Positions 1 through 5,496 of a stretch of DNA of 7,749 bases are shown in pieces (position 1 is the stretch's first letter; every line of letters begins with the position of its first letter). The DNA is from Halobacteriales archaeon QS_5_70_15 (lineage in GTDB: Archaea > Halobacteriota > Halobacteria > Halobacteriales > Haloarculaceae): assembly GCA_003022005.1 (NCBI GenBank), contig PXRQ01000051.1:1-7749 (forward strand), given 5' to 3'. The notes under the pieces are model-generated. The model was not told the DNA's origin. It did not search any database and saw only the letters and a list, made by a program, of their open reading frames with translations. The position numbers and the translations under genes are program-made.

Positions 1-1
1 G

Positions 2-448
2 CTCGCGGAGATCGGGCAGAGCGAGTCGACCACGTTCGTCCTCCCCCAGGAGCTCACCTCGCTCGTCGGCCGCTACGGCAAGCACCTCACCGGCAGCGAC
101 GTGCAGACTGACGGCCAGCTGCTCGACAGCATGGAGTTCGACGCCGAGACCCGCGAGATGCTCGGCCTCGACGACATCGAGGAGATCCTCGGTCAGATCG
201 ACGAGGAGGCCGAGATGGACGTCGAGGCGATGGAGCAGGAGGCCGAGGCGATCAAGCAGGGCGCGGACCCGACCGACATCCGGAGCGCGGACGAGGTCAT
301 CGAGGAGATGGACGAGGAGATCCCGGAGGCGGACATCCCCGAGCCGGACGCCGGCGACGCGGGCGGCGCCGGGGATGTGAGCGGAGCCGACGGCGAGGGG
401 ACCGACGGCACGGGGTCCGAGCGGGATCGCGAGCCCGAACCCGAGTAG
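2..448 (+). CDS. SPFH/band-7 domain protein, C-terminal part (5' end outside window)
   Basis: The open frame enters from the left edge and ends at TAG 446-448, giving 148 residues. The first residues, including IGQSESTTFVLPQEL and then LVGRYGKHL, look like the end of the SPFH/stomatin-prohibitin domain as found in haloarchaeal proteins. The rest is a very acidic tail: a Glu/Asp-rich, probably helical stretch (about window residues 45-110) followed by a Gly/Asp/Glu-rich disordered end. SPFH proteins usually sit at the membrane through an N-terminal segment and oligomerise into scaffolds; that N-terminal anchor would be upstream of this window and cannot be seen. The next gene begins 70 nt downstream with its own TATA-like box, so co-transcription is not required. 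The family call rests on a short conserved stretch and is inference from recognition. No internal start is needed because the frame is open to the edge. Confidence 0.72.
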   Translation, partial: LAEIGQSESTTFVLPQELTSLVGRYGKHLTGSDVQTDGQLLDSMEFDAETREMLGLDDIEEILGQIDEEAEMDVEAMEQEAEAIKQGADPTDIRSADEVIEEMDEEIPEADIPEPDAGDAGGAGDVSGADGEGTDGTGSERDREPEPE

Positions 449-488
449 GCGCGGCCGTGCGGTCACCGCGGGGACTCGGCCAAAGGGG

Positions 489-494
489 TTTTAC
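489..494 (+). promoter_or_regulatory. TATA-like promoter element for the winged-helix gene
   Basis: TTTTAC stands out in GC-rich surroundings and is centred about 27 nt before the ATG at 519. That is the spacing expected when a haloarchaeal transcript starts at or just before the start codon (leaderless). It supports the start chosen for the downstream gene. Confidence 0.5.
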
Positions 495-518
495 TGCCGA
501 CGACCAAGGGGAGAACGG

Positions 519-1154
519 ATGAGCGAGGAGCAGGGGGTGGACGAGTCCAAGCGGTCGACGCTGCGTCGGTTCGCCGCGCTCGGAGCGGCGAGCCCGCTCG
601 CCCGGCTCGCCGGCGACGGGGCGAGCGGCGACCGGACGCCGGCGTCGGACGCCGACTCGAACGTCCGGGACGCCGTCCTCGGCTACCTCGCGACGACGCC
701 CGGCGCGCACTTCTCGAAGCTACGGGACGACCTCAAGCTCGGGACGGGCGAGACACAGCACCACCTCCGCCGGCTGGAGGAGCGCGGCACCGTCGAGTCC
801 GTGCGCGACGGCGACTACCGACGGTTCTTCCCGACCGGGCGGTTCTCGGCGTTCGAGAAGCGCGCGCTCGGCTACCTCCGACGCTCGACCGCCCGCGGGA
901 TGGTGCTCGCGCTCCTCCGCGACCCGGAGGCGTCGGGGGCGGACCTCGCAGGGCGGCTCGACGTCTCCCGGTCGACGGTCTCGAAGTACGCGGCCGAACT
1001 GGAGTCCGCCGGCCTGCTGACCCGCGAGGACGGCTACGCCCTCGAACGCCCGGAGGCGCTGCTGGTGCTGCTGGTCAGGTACGCCGACTCGTTCGGCCCC
1101 GACGCCGTCGAGTTCGCGGGCGAGGCCGCCGAGTACATGAGCTACGATGGCTGA
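519..1154 (+). CDS. Tandem winged helix-turn-helix transcriptional regulator with Tat-like N-terminus
   Basis: The protein has 211 residues. Two winged-helix domains are visible. The first spans about residues 48-107, with a recognition-helix stretch GTGETQHHLRRLEERG and a wing ending in DYRRFFP. The second spans about 112-178, with DVSRSTVSKYAAELESAGLL and a wing at EDGYALE. This MarR/ArsR-like pair is common in haloarchaeal regulators, which bind DNA as cytoplasmic proteins; the target here is unknown. Before the domains lies a segment with twin arginines (R16-R17) and a mildly hydrophobic Ala/Leu run to about residue 31, resembling a weak or degenerate Tat signal. The ATG at 519 fits a TATA-like box about 27 nt upstream. 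The gene lies between an SPFH gene and a toxin-antitoxin pair, neither obviously related. The regulator class is firm; the ligand, targets and meaning of the N-terminus are not. Confidence 0.78.
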   Translation: MSEEQGVDESKRSTLRRFAALGAASPLARLAGDGASGDRTPASDADSNVRDAVLGYLATTPGAHFSKLRDDLKLGTGETQHHLRRLEERGTVESVRDGDYRRFFPTGRFSAFEKRALGYLRRSTARGMVLALLRDPEASGADLAGRLDVSRSTVSKYAAELESAGLLTREDGYALERPEALLVLLVRYADSFGPDAVEFAGEAAEYMSYDG

Positions 1155-1244
1155 ACTCCGCTACCCGTCCCTCGACACGTACGTCGCTCGTGTTCACGTG
1201 ACCGAACCACGGAGTACCTCGGTGTAAGACGTCTCGAGGCAGCG

Positions 1245-1257
1245 GTCCCTTCGGGAC
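1245..1257 (+). terminator. Short hairpin between the regulator gene and mntA
   Basis: GTCCC and GGGAC form a 5-bp perfect stem with a 3-nt loop, about 90 nt after the regulator stop codon and just before the mntA promoter element. It could mark a transcript end, but there is no T-run and archaeal termination mostly depends on T-rich tracts, so this is only a structural candidate. Confidence 0.2.
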
Positions 1258-1261
1258 ACAC

Positions 1262-1270
1262 GATTAAGTA
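1262..1270 (+). promoter_or_regulatory. TATA-like promoter element for mntA-hepT
   Basis: GATTAAGTA is an AT-rich box centred about 29 nt before the ATG at 1296. The spacing fits a leaderless haloarchaeal transcript and indicates that the toxin-antitoxin pair has its own promoter, independent of the upstream regulator gene. Confidence 0.55.
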
Positions 1271-1295
1271 CATTCCCGGCTTACCACGCATCACG

Positions 1296-1724
1296 ATGCG
1301 GGAACTCGCCGGAACGACCGTTCCGGGCCTCGGCGTCGAGGCGATCGTCCGAATACTCGAAGACGCCCCCGTCACACTCGGTGTTCTCTATGGATCTCAC
1401 GCCCGGGGTGAGGCGACAGCACGGAGTGACATCGACCTCGCGGTCGAGTTCGACGAGTCGCTCTCCTCGGTCGAACGGACCCGTGCCCGTCTCGGGATTA
1501 TCGAGCGACTGAGTACGGAACTCGAAACGGACGACGTCGACGTCGTCCCCCTCTCGCGTGCTCCGGAAGACCTACTCGAAACGATTCTGGACGATGGAAT
1601 CCTCGTCCTCGGAGCGACGGACGACGTAGAGACGTACCGTGGGCAGCCCCCGGTCGTATCGGATCGCCGAGATCAGTTGGACGCCTTCGACGACGTTCTC
1701 GACGAACTCGAACGGATCGTGTAG
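1296..1724 (+). CDS. mntA: MntA-type minimal nucleotidyltransferase antitoxin
   Basis: The 142-residue protein carries the nucleotidyltransferase signature: GSHARGEA at residues 33-40, then S-D-I-D-L with D45 and D47, and a third acidic position D82 in the strand DVDVV. These are the metal-binding carboxylates of the minimal nucleotidyltransferase (MNT) fold, and all are present, so the enzyme looks active. MNT proteins next to HEPN partners act as antitoxins; in characterised MntA-HepT systems MntA transfers AMP groups from ATP to a tyrosine of the toxin and so silences it. The partner HEPN gene follows immediately and preserves the matching motif. The ATG at 1296 is supported by a TATA-like box at leaderless spacing. 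Third positions are less GC-biased than in the neighbouring housekeeping genes, which fits horizontal acquisition. The family is clear; biological activity of this pair is inferred. Confidence 0.85.
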   Translation: MRELAGTTVPGLGVEAIVRILEDAPVTLGVLYGSHARGEATARSDIDLAVEFDESLSSVERTRARLGIIERLSTELETDDVDVVPLSRAPEDLLETILDDGILVLGATDDVETYRGQPPVVSDRRDQLDAFDDVLDELERIV

Positions 1725-2163
1725 GATTGACGACCGGACGGAACGGCGGATCGTCGAGAAGGCGGAATACGTCGGCGCGGCGGTATCCCTGCTCGCGGAG
1801 AAACGTGATTCGATCTCCTTCGACACGTATCGGACCGACCGCGAGCAGCGGGACGTCGTCGAACGAGAGTTCGAGACGGCAATCGAGGCGTGTATCGACA
1901 TCGGTGAGATGGTCCTCGGAGCCACCAATCTAGATGTTCCCGAGACTAATGCGGGGGTGTTCCACGAACTCGGGAACCGATCGATGATCGATGCAGCGAT
2001 CGCCGAACGGATGGCGCAGGCGGCCGGGTTCCGGAACGTCCTCTCCCATCGGTACGGGAACGAGATCGACGACAGGCACGTCTACAACTTCCTGCAAGAG
2101 GAACTGCCGCTGTTCCGAATCTACCTGGAGGAGGTTCGTTCGCTCCTGGATCGGTCGGCGTAG
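1639..2163 (+). CDS. hepT: HepT-type HEPN ribonuclease toxin
   Basis: The HEPN domain runs from about base 1726 to the TAG at 2161-2163 (about 145 residues, the usual HepT length). It holds the diagnostic R-x4-H-x-Y motif in RNVLSHRY (window bases about 2032-2055), giving the catalytic Arg and His and the Tyr that MntA partners AMPylate. HEPN toxins of this class cleave RNA, and the gene follows mntA directly, as in known pairs. The start is uncertain. The only ordinary start codon in frame before the domain is GTG 1639, which overlaps mntA by 86 nt and adds 29 residues that do not look like HEPN sequence. The domain itself would naturally start at ATT 1726, two bases after the mntA stop. The coordinates use GTG 1639 because it is canonical; ATT 1726, or a lost start codon, is a real alternative. 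Confidence 0.8.
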   Translation: MGSPRSYRIAEISWTPSTTFSTNSNGSCRIDDRTERRIVEKAEYVGAAVSLLAEKRDSISFDTYRTDREQRDVVEREFETAIEACIDIGEMVLGATNLDVPETNAGVFHELGNRSMIDAAIAERMAQAAGFRNVLSHRYGNEIDDRHVYNFLQEELPLFRIYLEEVRSLLDRSA

Positions 2164-2173
2164 TTCGTCGGGT

Positions 2174-2197
2174 CTTTCGGCACCTCCTCTCCGAAAG
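2174..2197 (+). terminator. Inverted repeat just after hepT, possible transcript end
   Basis: CTTTCGG (2174-2180) and CCGAAAG (2191-2197) form a perfect 7-bp stem with a 10-nt loop, starting 10 nt after the hepT stop. It lies between converging genes, a sensible place for a transcript end or a 3' stabilising hairpin. There is no clear T-tract, so a role as a terminator is inferred. Confidence 0.3.
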
Positions 2198-2375
2198 CGT
2201 CTCGAGTAGACTGTGACCTGCTACCGAACCACGGTCGTGTCTCACCGTGTCGGGTTCCGCACCGTCCGGCGCCCCGATGTCGCCCGTCTTTCGGAGTCGA
2301 GAACACGCCCCGTGCTCGGCTGGAACGCTGTGCGGCGGCCCGTCGGAGGAGGGCGGAACCGGGGGACCCCGCCGA

Positions 2376-2642
2376 TCAGACCGTGACCTTCCAGGTCGTC
2401 CCCGAGGAGTAGCCCCACTTCCCGACCTCGACGTCGAAATCGCCGTCGCGGATGGCGGTCATGTTCGCACCGACCTCCTTCGCCGAGAGCCCGAGCTCCT
2501 CGCCGATGAGCCGCGACTTGAAGTACGTCTTCGTCGGTGCGCGGTCGCGCAGGTACCCGAGGATGCGCCGCTGCTTCTCGTTCAGGTCCGTGTCCGCGTC
2601 CACGTCCGCGTCTGCGGCCGTCGCCCCTGCGGTGGCGCTCAT
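2376..2642 (-). CDS. Small haloarchaeal winged-helix-like protein, probably DUF7123
   Basis: The 88-residue protein starts with a low-complexity Ala/Asp segment (residues 1-20), then a compact domain including NEKQRRILGYLRD, YFKSRLIGEELGLSAKEVGAN, and a C-terminal GYSSGTTWKVT. The helix-helix-helix-strand pattern suggests a small winged helix, and the sequence resembles a conserved haloarchaeal family I recall as DUF7123; that name should be checked. The frame extends further upstream to a methionine at 2873, but that extension is Arg/Pro-rich shadow-like sequence. The ATG at 2642 is preferred because a TATA-like box is centred about 29 nt upstream. The gene lies downstream of glpC on the same strand, separated by 273 bp and its own promoter, so a direct role in glycerol use is not implied. 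It may be a small DNA-binding protein, but no function is established here. Confidence 0.75.
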   Translation of the reverse strand: MSATAGATAADADVDADTDLNEKQRRILGYLRDRAPTKTYFKSRLIGEELGLSAKEVGANMTAIRDGDFDVEVGKWGYSSGTTWKVTV

Positions 2643-2915
2643 GTCCACGGGGAGGGCGCGGCCACACCTATACCGTTTGGTACGACGAGTAAACACGCCG
2701 CAGTCGTGCGGTTTCGGTCCGGATAACGGCCGACGATCCCCGGACGGGTCCGGTGACTCGCCCTCGGGCCGGCGGATTGGTACGCGAGGGAAACGGCCCG
2801 TCGACCGCCCGGACGGTGGCGAGCGGCCGCGTTCGGGGACAGCCGGCGACACGACCCGGGCGGTTCGTGGCACGCGAGCGCCTCGTCCCGTGCGGAGACG
2901 GGGCCTCGCCGCCGC
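2643..2915. other. 273-bp spacer between glpC and the small winged-helix gene
   Basis: Apart from the promoter near 2668-2682, I see no gene here. Open frames crossing it are Arg/Pro/Gly-rich and lack the acidic composition of the real proteins. About 14 nt after the glpC stop, CCCGT (2887-2891) and ACGGG (2898-2902) could form a 5-bp stem with a 6-nt loop, a weak candidate for the end of the glp transcript. Confidence 0.4.
2668..2682 (-). promoter_or_regulatory. TATA-like promoter element with adjoining short palindrome for the small winged-helix gene
   Basis: Read on the minus strand, GGTATAG (2668-2674) is centred about 29 nt before the ATG at 2642, matching a leaderless start. It overlaps a small interrupted palindrome, TACC-GTTT-GGTA (2671-2682), that could bind a regulator next to the TATA box. 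The palindrome arms are only 4 bp, so this part is speculative. Confidence 0.45.
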
Positions 2916-4286
2916 TCACTCGACGAGCGCGGCCTCCAGGAGTTCGAGCGGGTGTCGGATCTCGTAGCCGCTGCCGTGTTCCATCTGCATCGCACACGTC
3001 GGGCACTCGGTCATGCCTGTCTCGCCCTCGGCGTGCTCCATGTGCCCGAACATCTCCTCGCCGATCTTCATCGACTTCTCGTACTTCTCGGACTTCCACC
3101 CGTAGGTGCCCGAGATGCCCGAGCAGGACTCGCCGACGTCCTCGATGCCGGCCCCCTCGAGGTCGCGGAACAGCTCGACCGCCTGTCGGTCCAGCCCCTG
3201 GTTGCGGGCGTGGCAGGGGGCGTGATACGCGAACTCCCGGGCGAGGTCCCCCTCGATCTCGGCGTCGGCGATGGCCCCCCGCAGGTCCTCGTGGATCCGG
3301 AGGTACTCGATGGACTCGAACGTGTTCGCGGCGACGTCCTCGATGCCGTCGATGTCGAACAGCTCCGGGTACTCCTGGCGGAGCGCCATCGAGCAGGAGG
3401 TACACGACGCGATGGCGTCGTACCCCCCCTCGACGAGGTCCGACATCGAGGAGACGTTGACCTCGGCGTGGCGGCGGGCGTCGGGCAGCATCCCGTTGGC
3501 GAACATCGGCGTGCCGGAACAGCCCTGTTCGGGGACGACGACCTCGTAGCCGAAGTGCTCGAAGGTCCGGACCATCGCCTTCCCGACCTCCGGGGTGTTG
3601 TAGTTGGAGTAGCAGCCGTGGAAGTACGCCACCTTCTTGTCGGCGTCGGGGTCCTCGCCGCGGCGCTCGCGGCCCTCCCGGGCGCGCTCCCGGGAGCCGC
3701 CGGCGGCGCCCCCGGCCTCCCACCAGTCGCGGAACGTCTCGGTCGCGAACTCGGGGAAGTCCCGCTCGCTGGTGATGCCCATCGTCTTCTCCATGAGCCA
3801 CCGCGCGGGCCCGAAGTTCATCGCGAAGTTCGCGACCCGGGGCATCCTGCTGGCGAGGAACGCCGAGGTGCGGTAGTTCGCGAGGATCCGGTTGCGCCAG
3901 TACTCGACGGAGGTCTTCGACATCCGCTCGCTGACGTACTCCCCGCGTGCGGTGTTGTGCATCTGCGAGAGCGGCACGCCCGACGGACAGGCGTTGTCAC
4001 ACCGCATGCAGTTCGAGCAGTCCATCACCGAGTCGTCGATCTCGTGGTCGTCCTCGTGGCGCTTGAGCCGCCACTGCTCGGGCCCCTGGAACTTCGGCCC
4101 GGGGAAGTCGTCGTCGACCTCCGCGACCGGGCAGTTCGTGTCGCAGGTCGAGCACTTGTAACAGGAGTCCGCGCCGGGTCGCAGGTCGAAGTCGGTGTGG
4201 TCGGCGAAGACGTCGACGGGTTCGAACGCCTCGCCCGCGTTCGGTGCGGCCGGGTCGAAGTCCGTGGGGGATTCTGCGTCGCTCAT
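2916..4286 (-). CDS. glpC: Anaerobic-type glycerol-3-phosphate dehydrogenase subunit C (Fe-S electron transfer)
   Basis: The 456-residue protein passes electrons from the GlpAB flavoproteins toward membrane quinone. Near the N-terminus are two ferredoxin-like four-cysteine sets, CYKCSTCDTNCP (C42, C45, C48, C52) and CSNCMRCDNACP (C90, C93, C96, C100), expected to hold two [4Fe-4S] clusters. The C-terminal half has two cysteine-rich repeats of the HdrB/GlpC type. The first uses C225, C256-S-G and C295/C298; the second C358, C388-S-G and C428/C431. In E. coli GlpC the central motif of each repeat is CCG; here both read CSG. An Arg/Glu/Gly-rich linker (about residues 191-217) joins the halves. 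The ATG at 4286 lies 4 nt after the glpB stop, with AGGAG at 4300-4304 inside the end of glpB. No long membrane helix is obvious, so association with the membrane is probably peripheral. Third gene of the operon. Confidence 0.93.
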   Translation of the reverse strand: MSDAESPTDFDPAAPNAGEAFEPVDVFADHTDFDLRPGADSCYKCSTCDTNCPVAEVDDDFPGPKFQGPEQWRLKRHEDDHEIDDSVMDCSNCMRCDNACPSGVPLSQMHNTARGEYVSERMSKTSVEYWRNRILANYRTSAFLASRMPRVANFAMNFGPARWLMEKTMGITSERDFPEFATETFRDWWEAGGAAGGSRERAREGRERRGEDPDADKKVAYFHGCYSNYNTPEVGKAMVRTFEHFGYEVVVPEQGCSGTPMFANGMLPDARRHAEVNVSSMSDLVEGGYDAIASCTSCSMALRQEYPELFDIDGIEDVAANTFESIEYLRIHEDLRGAIADAEIEGDLAREFAYHAPCHARNQGLDRQAVELFRDLEGAGIEDVGESCSGISGTYGWKSEKYEKSMKIGEEMFGHMEHAEGETGMTECPTCAMQMEHGSGYEIRHPLELLEAALVE

Positions 4287-4290
4287 CGTC

Positions 4291-5496
4291 TTATCGTGTC
4301 TCCTGTGCCGCCCGTCGGCCGGCGGCGTAGCCTGTCGCGATCGAGACGCCGCTGCCGGACTTCTCGGCGGCGAAGTCGTAGCCGCCGAGCACCGCGGGGA
4401 ACCCGACCCGCGGCTCGCCCTCGCGTTCGGTGTTGACCCGCTCGGCGAGCGCCTCGCGGACGGGTCGGTCGCGGCCGCGGAACACCGGCTCGTAGACGCG
4501 GCCGCGGTCGGACTCGACGCCCTTGCCGACCAGCCCGCCGGTCGCGAGGACGTACTGGTCCGCGCTGTTCGGGATCCGCGCGCCGTTCCGCTCGACGTAC
4601 ACCCGCTCGACGCGACCCTCGCCGTCGACCTCGTAGTCCACGACGGGGTTCCCCGTCTCGATGCTGGCGCCGGCCTCGTCCAGCGCCTCGAACAGTGCGT
4701 CCTCGAGCCTGAGCCCCGGCAGCGAGGGGGGTCCCATCGGCACCTCGAAGACGTCCGTGCCGAGCCGCTCCTCCAGCGCGACGCGGACCCCCGCCGTGTC
4801 CTCGTCGCCGAGCACCGCGGGGAACCCGACCCGCGGCTCGCCCTCGCGTTCGGTGTTGACCCGCTCGGCGAGCGCCTCGCGGACGGGTCGGTCGCGGCCG
4901 CGGACGGGCACCCCGGCGTTCGTGTCGAGGAGCTTCGCGTACCGGGTGATCTTCGCGTCGGCCCGGAGGTCGCCCGGGAACCGGATCGTGACGCCGCGAA
5001 CCTCGAACGGGACGCCCGCCGACCGGAGGTGTGCCGCGGCGTGTTCGGCGTCGAAGTCGACCATCGACTCGAACCCCACCAGGAGGACGTTCCGGGCGTC
5101 GCTCGCGAGGCCGGCGCTCGCGCCCGCCGGGTACCTCGCGGTCGGTTTGATCGTCCCGCCGTGGGTCGGCAGGAGGGCGTTCAGGTCCGTGTGGCCGCCG
5201 CGGTAGTTCGGGGCCGACTGGTCGAACGCCGCCATCGCCTCGCGGACGGTGTTCGCCCCGACGGTCCGGTAGGGATGCTCCGTCGGGAGCTCCGGGATCG
5301 CGTCGTACGGATCGGTCAGCGGCCCCTCGCCCTCGTGGGTGTACCCCAGGACGTCGACCAGCCCGGAGGCGTTCCGGAGCGTGCTCTGCTTGTACGAGAC
5401 CAGTCTGACGTTCGCACCCTCGCGCGCGGCCGAGATGGCGCTCGAGAGCCCGGCCAGCCCGCCGCCGACGACCAGCACCTCCGACTCAATCGCCAT
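4291..5496 (-). CDS. glpB: Anaerobic-type glycerol-3-phosphate dehydrogenase subunit B with an internal segmental duplication
   Basis: The 401-residue flavoprotein starts with a dinucleotide-binding motif ([12 protein letters not shown], residues 9-20) and matches GlpB through the middle (for example [11 protein letters not shown] and the PPSLPGLRL region). It ends with a GlpB-like [19 protein letters not shown]. GlpB connects GlpA to GlpC in electron transfer. The anomaly is that residues 199-230 are repeated exactly as 340-371. The first copy is in its expected place. The second sits between YEPVF and VLGGYDF, where E. coli GlpB has about 50 different residues including an FGV-T-D--LRP stretch. 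The protein is therefore slightly shorter than the roughly 420 residues of E. coli GlpB and lacks a conserved block. The frame is open, so the product may be made but impaired. The ATG is supported by GGAGGG 7 nt upstream. The start overlaps the end of glpA by 11 nt. Confidence 0.88.
   Translation of the reverse strand: MAIESEVLVVGGGLAGLSSAISAAREGANVRLVSYKQSTLRNASGLVDVLGYTHEGEGPLTDPYDAIPELPTEHPYRTVGANTVREAMAAFDQSAPNYRGGHTDLNALLPTHGGTIKPTARYPAGASAGLASDARNVLLVGFESMVDFDAEHAAAHLRSAGVPFEVRGVTIRFPGDLRADAKITRYAKLLDTNAGVPVRGRDRPVREALAERVNTEREGEPRVGFPAVLGDEDTAGVRVALEERLGTDVFEVPMGPPSLPGLRLEDALFEALDEAGASIETGNPVVDYEVDGEGRVERVYVERNGARIPNSADQYVLATGGLVGKGVESDRGRVYEPVFRGRDRPVREALAERVNTEREGEPRVGFPAVLGGYDFAAEKSGSGVSIATGYAAGRRAAQETR
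4383..4904. repeat. Exact 99-bp direct repeat inside glpB (4383-4481 and 4806-4904)
   Basis: The two 99-base blocks are identical base for base, in the same orientation, 423 bp apart (a multiple of three), and so encode the same peptide in frame. Identity stops sharply at both ends: C versus T before the left end, and A versus C after the right end. In coding terms the block runs from an Arg-Gly-Arg stretch to Ala-Val-Leu-Gly. Complete identity at silent positions means the copying is very recent, or the repeat is an assembly artefact. Confidence 0.98.

Larger units (their letters stand above)
1201..2234. repeat. 12-bp direct repeat pair bracketing the mntA-hepT pair
   Basis: ACCGAACCACGG occurs at 1201-1212, before the mntA promoter, and again at 2223-2234, after hepT. 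The shorter CGTCTCGAG also occurs on both sides (1230-1238 and 2198-2206) but in swapped order. The 12-mer pair could be a target-site or attachment-type duplication, but matches of this length arise by chance in a window of this size, so the placement is the only thing of interest. Confidence 0.3.

Noticed and set aside
2643..2873. Upstream extension of the small winged-helix gene to a methionine at 2873
   Set aside because: The extra residues are basic and Pro/Arg-rich, unlike the domain, and the extension would run through the TATA-like box that fits the ATG at 2642.
2668..3801. Minus-strand open frame of about 377 codons overlapping glpC and the spacer after it
   Set aside because: Off-frame shadow of glpC, Arg-rich, no recognisable domain.
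2952..4436. Long plus-strand open frame (about 494 codons) opposite glpC and the end of glpB
   Set aside because: It is the antisense of strongly supported glpC. Its product is Leu/Val/Arg/Gly-rich with no motif and lacks the acidic composition of the real proteins. High GC gives long spurious frames.
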